From positions 207,227-271,226 of the forward strand of contig NZ_CP101161.1 in NCBI RefSeq assembly GCF_024298865.1: 64,000 nucleotides of DNA. Reading direction: 5' to 3'. This document shows, in pieces, positions 43,801-50,662 of the stretch; positions within the stretch are counted from its first letter, which is position 1, and the number at the start of each line of letters is the position of its first letter. The position numbers and the translations under genes are program-made. This DNA is from Halorarius halobius. Its GTDB lineage: Archaea > Halobacteriota > Halobacteria > Halobacteriales > Haloarculaceae. The notes beneath the pieces were generated by a model, which did no database searches, was not told where the DNA came from, and was given only the letters and a program-made list of their open reading frames with translations.

Positions 43801-45360
43801 CGTCGGCGTCGGGGTCGGCGTATCGGTGGTCGGCGTCGCTGTCGGCGTCGCCGTGTCCGGCGTGGGACTCGGCGACGGCGACGGACTCGGCGACGGCGAC
43901 GGACTCGGCGACGGCGACGGACTCGGCGACGGACTCGGTGACGGACTCGGCGACGGCGACGAAGCCGGTGTGTCCGGCGTCGGTGATGGAGTCGGCGTCC
44001 CCGGCGTCGGTGATGGAGTCGGGGTACCGCCGTCCGAGGCGTCGCCCAGCGGCGCGAACACCGAGAACGACGTGACGTTCGCCGAGAGGGTGTTCGCGGA
44101 CGTGTCGAGCGACCCGCCGACCTCGCGCCACGTGGTGTCGTTTCGCCACAGCGACAGCGTCGACTCGTCGACGTCGGCGGCCGACGAATCGGTGTACGAC
44201 ACCGTGAGGTCCATGTACGCGTCGTCGGTCAGGTTCGACGCCTGGAGGTAGACGCCGATGTCCGTCATGCCGGCAGGGGGCTGGGGCGTCGTACCGGCCC
44301 GCTGGAGATACACGTCACGGAGCGTGAAGGAGAACCGGACGCCCCCGTAGCCGAGGTCGGCGTTCCTGAACGTGTTGTTGACGACGTGTGGCGTCTGGTC
44401 GGGCGCGAACAGCGGGCTCACGGCCGACTGGCTGTTGTCCACGAGCGTCGTGTCCCGGAAGACGTTGTGGTCGGCGCCGTCCAGCAGGATACCGCCGCCG
44501 TTGCCGGTGACGGTGTTGTTCTCGAAGACGCTCCGGTTCGCCTCGATGCGGAGCCCGTTTTCGTTGTTGGCGAGCGTGTTGTCGGCGACGCGGGCGTCCT
44601 CGGTGCCGTGTTGGGCGCTTCCCAAGACGTACACGCCGTCGGAGTTGTTCCGCACGACGTTGTTCCGGACGGTGTTGTTCACCCCACCGAGCACGACCCC
44701 CGCGCGGGTGCCGTCGCGTATCTCGTTGTTCCTGATGACGGTGTCCGTGGCGGTGTCGTCGCCGACGAACACGCCCTCCTGGTTGCCGACGAAGCTGTTG
44801 CTCCCGACGACCGCATTCGAGCCGTCGATGAGGAGGAGGCCGACGGCCTCGGTGTCACGGACGGTGCTGTCACGGACGACCGCCCCGGACGCCTTCTCGA
44901 GATAGATGCCGGCGCCGTCCCCGTTCGCGCCGTTGCCGGCCGCCGTGACCGAATCGAGTGTGAGGTCCGTGACCGCCGTCGCGGCGAGGTCGCCCACCGA
45001 GACGCCCCGCTCCCAACCGGTCACCGCGACGTCCCGGAGCGTGACGTTCGATGTCGCCGCGACGACGCGGACGCCGACGCTCCCCGCCGAGCGGTTCGCG
45101 CCATCGAGCCCGTGTCCCCCTCCGTCGAGCGTGACGTCCGAGGCCGTTATCTCGATGCAGGTGTCGGTCGAGTCGTTGGTGACGTTGGCCGTCAGTTGAT
45201 AGCTCCCGGCGGCGTCGATGGTGGTACAGGAGTCGACGGGCGTCGCGTTGGCGGCCGCGGTCACGGCCAGGGGGCCGGCGACGGTCGCCACCGTCGAGCA
45301 GACGACGACGAGCGCCAGCGCCACCGCCCTGACCCGGTCGGCCGAACCGGTCGAACTCAT
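37831..45360 (-). CDS. Giant PGF-CTERM surface protein with three beta-helix modules and a PQQ propeller
   Basis: From ATG 45360 (MSSTGSADRVRAVALALVVV) the protein has 2,509 residues. A signal peptide ends near residue 35. Three right-handed beta-helix modules (NosD-like, rich in Asn, Asp and Thr) start at about 40, 524 and 1311. Each opens with a shared cap: C, eleven or so residues including GSYxLT or GTYxLT, a second Cys, and IDG or LDG with GH. Modules 1 and 2 end in a DEST-type domain (DESTLSLWRND, DESTLALWRYD). CARDB-type domains lie at about 1205-1290, 1874-1960 and 2327-2417. A PQQ propeller (about 1972-2320) starts with DWPMFRGNAENSGH. Two Ser/Pro-rich linkers (about 443-521 and 2424-2479) precede the C-terminal PGF-CTERM signal (PGFGVGVAVVALLAVGFLVV, then RRRD). 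It should be processed by archaeosortase and lipid-anchored. Function is unknown. Confidence 0.9.
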   Translation of the reverse strand: MSSTGSADRVRAVALALVVVCSTVATVAGPLAVTAAANATPVDSCTTIDAAGSYQLTANVTNDSTDTCIEITASDVTLDGGGHGLDGANRSAGSVGVRVVAATSNVTLRDVAVTGWERGVSVGDLAATAVTDLTLDSVTAAGNGANGDGAGIYLEKASGAVVRDSTVRDTEAVGLLLIDGSNAVVGSNSFVGNQEGVFVGDDTATDTVIRNNEIRDGTRAGVVLGGVNNTVRNNVVRNNSDGVYVLGSAQHGTEDARVADNTLANNENGLRIEANRSVFENNTVTGNGGGILLDGADHNVFRDTTLVDNSQSAVSPLFAPDQTPHVVNNTFRNADLGYGGVRFSFTLRDVYLQRAGTTPQPPAGMTDIGVYLQASNLTDDAYMDLTVSYTDSSAADVDESTLSLWRNDTTWREVGGSLDTSANTLSANVTSFSVFAPLGDASDGGTPTPSPTPGTPTPSPTPDTPASSPSPSPSPSPSPSPSPSPSPSPSPSPSPSPSPTPDTATPTATPTTDTPTPTPTNTDIDSCRNITASGSYELTSDLAVGSSDACLVVKASEVTIDGNGHTIDGYDNNTFDSNGFAEQINGSTGVRVLGRSGAYVENVTVRNLRLTDGNVGYDASYATNVTLEGVTVSGTDTEGIVTFQTNGTVAVRNTTIEDSAPYGIRDDGYFYYDSAVDIGKVDRPFVYPSRVVLSDVTVTDSGYYLESGYPAVDVSSVGPVTVEDTAITQVNHTGLSVDTNEGGRCCDESVTIRNLTVRQFDQLGDRGLGLGINAEQDVTVRDSLVTGTTSLGAQYAVTVSADRDIAFTNTTVSDVGGGVALSDTYQSTSTGTTTVRDVHVEDTLKGTGIQAGADSRLTVENVTVVNASDVEEWGAQFVGSEEAHVSDVNVSEVGSHGLSISVAGSLDAANLSVSDVRNAEGLLVQADEGRVSNVSVDDTDDGVRINERGNQFRDDALTVASLAATDSNGTGVELRGDNVTLVDARVDNASAAGVEKLTEDGFGTDADAFGRFRARNVSINDTGGPGVVARYGDRDTGPNDHVNLTDVAVGNATGSGIALPVVRTATLHDVDVSAAGPDLNLTGASATLDGVSLSSSRVDGTARNVTVDPLAPGDAPAPPANTDDVEVFLAVNDTAPDGYLNATVGYDDAAVPASLDESTLALWRYDGSRWSNTGGTADAAANTVSKNVTYFSVYAPVGHDGSPPSPVNLTVDIDGTNGPVRAGETLSVDATLTNARTQETTQTVELLGPNGSVVDSRSVTVAGDGSTTATFEWSTTTADVGTHELAVRSEHGWDTGAATVWEQAVSNAPISSCTDVTQEGTYVLTSNITYSDDGEPCIDVRADRVAIDGDGHVVVGPHAPSNSDGGTAVRVNAGAGARTNVTVSNLSVRNVSTAVDLQVPAGATATDIAFTNVSARYVTDQALNVVLDEGSTLDGLTVRDGDLSTASTAVQMQADDAGATLADVTLSNLDVDVAYDADFGPSGPGVWVDMSYDRTAMLDVELSNSSVDAPDESFVLDGVGANGTVRNVDVVENSLNSTDAGVVSMDYTGEDATFADVRIANNSLDGSGEFYPGVEFFGDESRVATRNVTVAGNDVTDVQTGIELRLGSTGGRIDGLAVHDNSVTAMQAGARLLMGYTNQETENVSVVANDISAGSNAGVFVRADGSSAAHRNLTVADNAVAGANAGVALRLDGDDPEYDASVADNTVTDVSTTGIAVAAQADPGGTLAVENNTVRNESGSVTGVLLETYSANATGNGSQVIKRNVIRTGGDAIVVNEDYFAVGPVDAVDISYNVLDADGFGVENHNVESDEGPEVIDARNNYWGTSDGPGSAGPYGDPVTGTLADGSGSNVTNGSSATAANVRFDPVLTSSPVDAVLVTVESTTSPVVEGDTLSVDATVENTGDASETQDITLSVGGVQQDSQSVSLAAGATKTVTLEWQTADGDAGSYTASVGSADDSATTSVSVATADADSDWPMFRGNAENSGHVDGPGPTGELEELWNFTTSDPITSAPAVVNGTVYVGELNFQGTMYALDATTGAEEWTFSTSGDIDSSPAVVDGVVYFGSDDSRVYALDASTGDEIWNVTTDGAVASSPTVVDGTVYVGDGEGTVYALDASTGSQRWSFGVDGSFTSVDSSPAVVDGTVYIGSGSFEGGHVYALDAATGAEQWDYATAHNVETAPAVVNGTVYAATPDGFAFALDASTGTERWNVSIGPDGSSPSSPAVVGGTVYVDGVSELYALDATTGATDWTFDTSSSLGASVVVDGTVYVGGGQGTMYAINASSGTEAGRFETTDNLYSTVVANGTVYVGSQNVGLYALTADATTPSAQFQVTVDSTNSPVVEGDTLSVDATVENTGSASGTQNVALTVDGVERDTATVTLGAGASTTVTLTWETAAGDAGGYDATVASADDTDTTQVDVQQSSGGGGSSSPTPTSPSPSPNPSPSPSPSPSRSPSPTVTASPSPTVTVSPSDPSPTTVTTRADGPGFGVGVAVVALLAVGFLVVRRRD
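43865..43960. repeat. In-frame 18-bp minisatellite in the first Ser/Pro linker
   Basis: The 18-base unit GGACTCGGCGACGGCGAC occurs at 43865, 43883 and 43901, then in two shortened 12-base forms, then once more at 43943. It encodes Ser/Pro repeats on the minus strand. Because 18 and 12 are multiples of three, gain or loss of units would keep the frame. Confidence 0.85.
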
Positions 45361-45611
45361 CGGCTCGCCCCCGGCGCGACGGGCGCACTTCGCGTCCCTT
45401 CTGTCTCCGTTCGTGTCGTCACGGTCGGTCGATGCCACGGACCCAGTTCGGCGGAATGGCCCCCGTGAGCGTCGGCCGCGCCGGCCGCACTCACGAACGT
45501 ATCACGTCCCCACATGGACGAACCGCTGTGAGGGTGGAGAGGTAAAGCGGGTCGCTACGTGGCTAGTGTGACCGGCCGAACGTTGATATGATTTCCCGCT
45601 GTCACAAGGAT
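45361..45611. other. Divergent regulatory region
   Basis: This 251-base gap lies between the giant surface gene and the PAS-GAF regulator. Near 45580-45590 the plus strand has GTTGATATGAT, a TATA-like element about 27 bases before ATG 45612. No convincing box is seen for the surface gene. No coding frame is supported. Confidence 0.45.
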
Positions 45612-47528
45612 ATGAGCCGACGAGGGGGAATCGGGTGGGGAGCCCTCGCCGACGCATCGATGGACGGCGTCGGACAGACGGAGGACGGTATCGTCGTCCG
45701 GGTGAACGAGGCGTTCGCGTCGGCGTTCGGCTACGCGTCCTGCGACGAGGTGGTCGGCCGACCGTGGCGCGACCTCTACCCACCGGACGCACAAGCCACG
45801 GTGGCCGATGAGGTGCTCCCGGTCGTCAGGGACGGCGAGACCTGGCGGGGCGACACGACGGGACTCCGGGCCGACGGGACGACGTTCGAGCAGACGCTGT
45901 CAGTCCGCCGAGGCGACGATGGAGCGGTGCTGTGGGTCGTTCGCGACGTGACCGAGCGCCACCAGTTGGAGGGAGAGCTCCGGGAGGAAAAGCGGTTCTT
46001 CGAGAACGTCATCGACGCGCTCGACGACGTCCTGTACGTCGTCGACGACGAGGGGACGTTCGCCGCCTGGAACGAGGAGCTCTGCGACCGGTTCGGCTAC
46101 TCCGACGCGGAGATGGCGGACGTCGACCCTCGGTCGTTCCTCGCGCCGTCGGAGGCCGACGAACTCCCGCCGGACGCGGCCAACATGGTCGACCTCCCCG
46201 ACCGGCACAACGTGGTCGACCTCGAGACGGCGGACGGCGAGTACATCACCCACGAACTGTACGGCGCGACGTACACCGACGAGCGGACTGGGGACAGCTA
46301 CCGGGTCGGAATCGGCCGCGACATCACCGACCGCCTCGAACGCGAGCGGGCGCTCCAACGACGGCGCGACGAACTGGCGACGCTCGACCGCATCAACGAA
46401 CTGCTGTTGGACACCGTCCGGGTGCTTCTGGGCACCGACAGCCGCGACGCCGTCGAGCGGACCGTCTGCGAGCGGCTGGCGGCCGACGACCGCTACCGAC
46501 TCGCCTGGATCGGCCGCCCGACGCTCGACAGCGACGCCGCGGTCAGACGGACGACCAGCGCGGTGACCGGCGACGCCCCCGACGACCTCCCGGGCGACGA
46601 GGCGGTGCCGACGGCCGACGACGGCGCGGTCGGCCGGGCGCTGGCCGCCGGCGAGGTCGAAGTGTCCAGCGAGTCGCCCGTGCTGGGCACCGACGACGAG
46701 TCGGTCGCGGCCGTCCCGCTCCAGCACGACGACCACGTCCACGGCGCGCTGGTCGTCCACGCGTCGACCCCCGACGGGTTCACCGAGCGGGAGCGGGAAG
46801 GGTTCGCCGTGCTCGGTCGGACGGTCGGGTTCGTCGTCCACGCCGCCAGGAACCGGCAACTGCTGTTCGCCGACGCGGTCGTCGAACTCGAGTTCGTGGT
46901 TCCCGGCGACGGGAGCCTCCTGCAGGACCCGGCGACGGAACTCGACTGTGAACTGACGCTCGACGGCTACGTCGCCTCGGGGGCGAACTGGATACTGTAC
47001 CTCGACGTCGACGGCGCCGCCCCGGACGTGGTCAGGGACGCGACGGCACCGAGCGACCGGGTAGAGCAGGCGCGGGTCGTGACGACCACCGGCGGGGGCG
47101 GACGGGTCGAACTCGTGGTCACGGAGTCGGCACTCCTCGACCGGGTCCAGCCGATGGGCGCGACGGTCCGCTCGGCGACGGTCGGTCCCGACGGTGGGCG
47201 GCTCACCATCGAGGCGCCAGTCGACGCCGACGTCCGTGACCTCGTCGACCACGTCCGGGACGCTTTCCCCGGCGCCACGCTCGTCTCCACCACCCGGTGT
47301 GACCGACCGCTCTCGGGGGGCGACAGGCCGGGCGGCCTGCTCGACGCGCTCACCGACCGCCAGCGCGAGGTGCTGGAGGCGGCCTACCGTGGAGGGTACT
47401 TCACCTGGCCCCGCGAGAGCACCGCCGAAGCGGTCGCGGAGTCGCTCGACATCGCGGCCCCGACCCTCCACGCCCACCTCCGAAAGGCCGAAGCCACCAT
47501 CGTCTCGCGGCTCCTCGACGCCGACTGA
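45612..47528 (+). CDS. PAS-PAS-GAF-Bat HTH_10 transcriptional regulator
   Basis: The protein has 638 residues from ATG 45612 (MSRRGGIGWGALADASMDGV). Two PAS domains (about 15-115, VVRVNEAFASAFGYASCDEV, and about 125-245, LYVVDDEGTFAAWNEELC) are followed by a GAF domain (about 265-410) and a Bat-type domain. The C-terminal helix-turn-helix of the HTH_10 family is LTDRQREVLEAAYRGGYFTW, then PRESTAEAVAESLDIAAPTL. This is the layout of Bat (bacterio-opsin activator) relatives, which sense redox, light or oxygen. AAGGA lies just before the start. The regulator is divergent from the giant surface gene and could control it, an inference. Confidence 0.9.
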   Translation: MSRRGGIGWGALADASMDGVGQTEDGIVVRVNEAFASAFGYASCDEVVGRPWRDLYPPDAQATVADEVLPVVRDGETWRGDTTGLRADGTTFEQTLSVRRGDDGAVLWVVRDVTERHQLEGELREEKRFFENVIDALDDVLYVVDDEGTFAAWNEELCDRFGYSDAEMADVDPRSFLAPSEADELPPDAANMVDLPDRHNVVDLETADGEYITHELYGATYTDERTGDSYRVGIGRDITDRLERERALQRRRDELATLDRINELLLDTVRVLLGTDSRDAVERTVCERLAADDRYRLAWIGRPTLDSDAAVRRTTSAVTGDAPDDLPGDEAVPTADDGAVGRALAAGEVEVSSESPVLGTDDESVAAVPLQHDDHVHGALVVHASTPDGFTEREREGFAVLGRTVGFVVHAARNRQLLFADAVVELEFVVPGDGSLLQDPATELDCELTLDGYVASGANWILYLDVDGAAPDVVRDATAPSDRVEQARVVTTTGGGGRVELVVTESALLDRVQPMGATVRSATVGPDGGRLTIEAPVDADVRDLVDHVRDAFPGATLVSTTRCDRPLSGGDRPGGLLDALTDRQREVLEAAYRGGYFTWPRESTAEAVAESLDIAAPTLHAHLRKAEATIVSRLLDAD

Positions 47529-47531
47529 ACG

Positions 47532-48425
47532 TCACAGGCCGAACCGGTCGAGGAGCCCACTCTCCGCCACCTCGTCGCGCCACTCCTCGGCCAGCGCGCT
47601 CGCGTCCACCGCCGCCGGAAGCGAGTCGGGTCGCGCCTCCTCGACCACGTCGTCGGGGAGACAGTCCCAGTCGAGCACGTCCTCGCCGGGCGTGGCCCAG
47701 GTGTCGAACCCCGCGTCTTCGGCCGGCGGGCCGCCCCGGTTCTCCTGTGGCGGGGGGTGGTGGGCGTAGACCCCCTTGGGGTTCGGATACGTCCAGACGT
47801 GCATCATGCAGGGCGTGCGGCAGGGGAACGGGACCGTGGGGACGCCGTCGTCGGCGCGACGAATCGCGCGCGCCTTCTCGTAGCTCCACCACGCGAACCG
47901 GCCGGGGAGGCCGACGTGGTGGTGCCACGGTGAACACCGCTCGTCGTCGTCCTCGTACACGGTCGGTACCTCACCCAGAGCCTCGCCGGCGTCGGTGGCG
48001 ACGAACATGACGCCGATGGGTCGCCACCAGCGGTTGTCGACGAGAACGGCCTCCGGTCGCTCGGGGTCGACGACCGAGCCGTTGCCGATGTAGCCCGGCT
48101 TCAGCCAGTGGGAGTAGCCGCCCGTCTCGGTCCGAAGCACGTCGAAGTAGGGGACGAACCCCTGTTCGATGAGCGACCCGACGGTCGCGTACCGGCGTTC
48201 GAGCGAGCGCTCGACGCGGCGACGCAACCGGACGGTCTCGGGATGCCCGTCGGCGCAAGCGGCCGTCGCGGCCGTCTCGCAGTGACGCATCGCCGGGCGC
48301 CGGGTCGCGTCCGGGCAGTCCCCGACCGTGCCGCCGGCGGCGGTGCCGACGGCGGCGACGCCGAGGCCTCCGCCGGTCGCCCGAAGTAGTGTGCGTCGCG
48401 TCAGGTCGCTGGGCAGGGGAGACAT
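47532..48425 (-). CDS. Tat-exported protein of unknown function
   Basis: The protein has 297 residues from ATG 48425. A twin-arginine signal (DLTRRTLLRATGGGLGVAAV) shows Sec-independent export, as is common in haloarchaea. The mature part has no family I know. It has several unusual, possibly conserved stretches: CSPWHHHVGLPGRFAWWSYE, PFPCRTPCMMHVWTYPNPKG and VYAHHPPPQENRGG. The cluster of His, Cys and Trp could bind a metal. It is not an obvious lipoprotein. It lies convergent to the Bat-type regulator with a 3-base gap. Confidence 0.75.
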   Translation of the reverse strand: MSPLPSDLTRRTLLRATGGGLGVAAVGTAAGGTVGDCPDATRRPAMRHCETAATAACADGHPETVRLRRRVERSLERRYATVGSLIEQGFVPYFDVLRTETGGYSHWLKPGYIGNGSVVDPERPEAVLVDNRWWRPIGVMFVATDAGEALGEVPTVYEDDDERCSPWHHHVGLPGRFAWWSYEKARAIRRADDGVPTVPFPCRTPCMMHVWTYPNPKGVYAHHPPPQENRGGPPAEDAGFDTWATPGEDVLDWDCLPDDVVEEARPDSLPAAVDASALAEEWRDEVAESGLLDRFGL

Positions 48426-48543
48426 GGACCGGACCACGACGCCCGCGCCGATAGTTAATATCGGCCATCCGGCCGGTACGCTCGGCTTGCGGACGGACGG
48501 CGCGGAGTAACGTCGGGTTTCGCCTCGGAGGTGAAGCGAGATG

Positions 48544-48849
48544 TCAGACCGGGGGTTCGTCGGGGGTGCCGTCGATGCGGGAGACGACCTCGTCGATGTC
48601 GACGGCGTCCTCGATGGCCTCCATCACCGACTCGCGGTGGCGCACGTCCTCCGGGTCGGCCTCGTAGGCGCGGACGTACTCGGCGCGGGTGTGCTCGGAG
48701 AACGCGTGCCGGATGGCGAAGTAGCCGTCGGGGACGACGGTGCCACACACCGCACACTGGTGCCGGTCGTGCTCGCTGGCCTGGTGGACCAGCAGGTCCT
48801 CCGCCCGGTCGGCCTCGTGGCCACACCCCTCGATAGCGCACGTCCACAT
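48544..48849 (-). CDS. Small zinc-finger protein (DUF7565-like)
   Basis: The protein has 101 residues. It starts MWTCAIEGCGHEADRAEDLL, followed by VHQASEHDRHQCAVCGTVV. The pattern C-x4-C, H-x4-H and CxxC gives one or two zinc sites (TCAIEGC, HQASEH, CAVC and FAIRHAFSEH). An acidic helical tail follows. The match to DUF7565 is from memory. A DNA- or protein-binding role is a guess. Confidence 0.75.
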   Translation of the reverse strand: MWTCAIEGCGHEADRAEDLLVHQASEHDRHQCAVCGTVVPDGYFAIRHAFSEHTRAEYVRAYEADPEDVRHRESVMEAIEDAVDIDEVVSRIDGTPDEPPV

Positions 48850-48913
48850 GCCCCGAGCGTGGACGGGCCCACCTATAAGCGGTTCGGGGGGTTCTCAGCC
48901 GCTGAGAAACCGG

Positions 48914-49258
48914 TCACTCACCGAGACGCTCCCTGCGCTCGTCGAACTCCTCGTCGCTCAGGTCGCCGCGGGCGTAAGCCATCCGGAGTTCGCGGACTGC
49001 GGGGTCCCCGCCGCCGTCCCGGCCGGTCAACAGACGGTACAGCGCGTAGCCGCCCACCCCGAGTACCACCAGAGGCAGGAGTAGCGTCCCGACCCACCAG
49101 AGGCCGCCGCCCGACCCCATCATCCCGGGCCCCATCCCCCCGCCGGTGTACCAGTAGCCCATCATCGGCATCATCAGCCCCATCACCAGCAGGGGTGCAA
49201 ACAGGAGCACGCCGAGCACGACCAGCGCGATGCGGAGGAGGTCGTCGGAGTCGCTCAT
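48914..49258 (-). CDS. SHOCT-domain membrane protein
   Basis: The protein has 114 residues. Two hydrophobic segments (about 8-32 and 50-76), separated by a Met/Gly-rich loop (GMGPGMMGSGGG), precede the short C-terminal SHOCT motif (AYARGDLSDEEFDERRERLG). SHOCT is an oligomerisation-type helix found in many membrane proteins of unknown function. A TATA-like CTTATCACC on the minus strand (about 49283-49290) is 28 bases before ATG 49258 and fits a leaderless transcript. Confidence 0.85.
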   Translation of the reverse strand: MSDSDDLLRIALVVLGVLLFAPLLVMGLMMPMMGYWYTGGGMGPGMMGSGGGLWWVGTLLLPLVVLGVGGYALYRLLTGRDGGGDPAVRELRMAYARGDLSDEEFDERRERLGE

Positions 49259-49357
49259 GATTACAGCTACGACGTGAACGGTGATAAGGAGTTCCGTGAG
49301 TCGGACGCGCGGGTCCCTATCAGAACGGCTAAACCGCTACCGCCGGAACCCGCTCGC

Positions 49358-50107
49358 GTGTTCCGGGTCGACCCACACGTCAAGATACTCGACGAACGGG
49401 TGGTCGAGCGGGCCAAGCGACGCGGCCTCGACGCCGTCGTGTACGCGCCCCACTTCCGGCGTTTGCCGGAGATACGCGCCCGCGCCGAGCGGTTCTCCGA
49501 CGACGAGTTGCTCGTCGTGCCGGCCCGCGAGGTGTTCACCGGGTCCTGGCGGAACCGAAAACACGTCCTCGCGCTCGGGCTCTCCGAGCCCGTCCCGGAC
49601 TTCATCACGCTCGACGGCGCGTTCGACGAGTTCCGCAGGCAGGACGCGACGGCGCTGGTCCCCCACCCGGAGTTCGCCACCGTCAGCCTCGGCGTCGCGG
49701 AGATACGCGAGTACGGCGACGCGATTCGGGGCGTCGAGACGTACAACCCGAAACACCGCCGGAAACACAACGAGCGGGCCCGCGAGGTGGCCGCGGAGAC
49801 CGGCCTGCCGACGTTCGGGTCGTCGTACGCCCACCTCCACGGCACCGTCGGGGAGGTGTGGACGGAGTTCGAAGGCACCGCCGACACGATGGAGGACGTG
49901 GTGGCGGCGTTCCGCTGGGGCGAACCCCGGCGCGTGTTCCACCGCCCCGGCACCGGCCACCACCTCCGTCGCCACGCCGAGTTCGCCCACCTCGCCTACG
50001 AGAACACCTGGAAGAAACTCGACCGCCTGTTCCTCTCGGGGACCGAACCCACCCACCCCCGCCACGTCGCCTACGACGGCCGGTTCGACGACGTGTCCTG
50101 CTACTGA
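49358..50107 (+). CDS. PHP-domain-like protein with altered metal ligands
   Basis: From GTG 49358 (FRVDPHVKILDERVVERAKR after the start) the protein has 249 residues. PHP-type features are visible: YAPHF (His32), VPAREVFTG (Glu58), VPHPEFATVS (His103) and SSYAHLHGTVGEVW (His159). The canonical first motif HxH is here DPHVK, and the last motif SDAH is here SYAH, so two usual metal ligands are replaced. The frame extends upstream to 49274 with low-complexity sequence that I reject. A TATA-like GGCTAAACC lies 25 bases before the GTG. It may be a phosphoesterase with altered metal or a non-catalytic relative. Confidence 0.75.
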   Translation: MFRVDPHVKILDERVVERAKRRGLDAVVYAPHFRRLPEIRARAERFSDDELLVVPAREVFTGSWRNRKHVLALGLSEPVPDFITLDGAFDEFRRQDATALVPHPEFATVSLGVAEIREYGDAIRGVETYNPKHRRKHNERAREVAAETGLPTFGSSYAHLHGTVGEVWTEFEGTADTMEDVVAAFRWGEPRRVFHRPGTGHHLRRHAEFAHLAYENTWKKLDRLFLSGTEPTHPRHVAYDGRFDDVSCY

Positions 50108-50625
50108 CCGAACATCGCGGTGGTGTTGGTCGCGCTACCCGCGTCGAACGGGAGCGACCCCACCAGCGACTCGACGGCGCCCGGCACGACGTGAATCAGC
50201 ACCGCGGCCGCCCCGAGTTCCAACAGGGTGACCACGAGCGTCACCGCGTCGGCGTACGACGAGGAAGTGGTCACGCCCGTCGGGGAGCCGAACTCCTTGC
50301 TCCAGACCGGATAGAACAGGGCGATGCCCCGCTTGCTCCCCACCACGTCGAGCACGTAGTGGGTAAGCACGCCTATCCAGACGAACTGGAGGTTGCCGAA
50401 GTACAGCGGGTACGCGACGAACAGCGCCAGCACCGGGAGGTTGTGGAGCGTCTTGCGGTGTTTGCCGAACGCGGTGTCGACGTCGGGGAACAGCGCGCCC
50501 AGCGTAATGGGGATGAACACCTCCGCGATGGTGCGGAACGTCTCCACGTCGCCCGACGGCTCCAGCACGTAGCCGAGACCGATACCCAGCAGTGCGGCGT
50601 TCAGTACGTGACCCTTCTTGTTCAT
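50101..50625 (-). CDS. Membrane-bound metal-dependent hydrolase-like protein (DUF457)
   Basis: The protein has 174 residues with four to five membrane segments. The family features are MNKKGHVLNAALLGIGLGY, LFPDVDTAFGKHRKTLHNLP with conserved Asp and His residues, and LTHYVLDVVGSKRGIALFYP. Relatives (YdjM type) are membrane proteins of unknown reaction. It converges on the PHP-like gene and their ends overlap by seven bases. The start at ATG 50625 fits the family. Confidence 0.85.
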   Translation of the reverse strand: MNKKGHVLNAALLGIGLGYVLEPSGDVETFRTIAEVFIPITLGALFPDVDTAFGKHRKTLHNLPVLALFVAYPLYFGNLQFVWIGVLTHYVLDVVGSKRGIALFYPVWSKEFGSPTGVTTSSSYADAVTLVVTLLELGAAAVLIHVVPGAVESLVGSLPFDAGSATNTTAMFGQ

Positions 50626-50662
50626 CTACCGGCGACGACACGCGGAGGGATTACAAGGGTTG

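Noticed and set aside
38836..45468. Several long plus-strand frames opposite the giant surface gene.
   Set aside because: They mirror the repeats of the surface gene and have no family resemblance.
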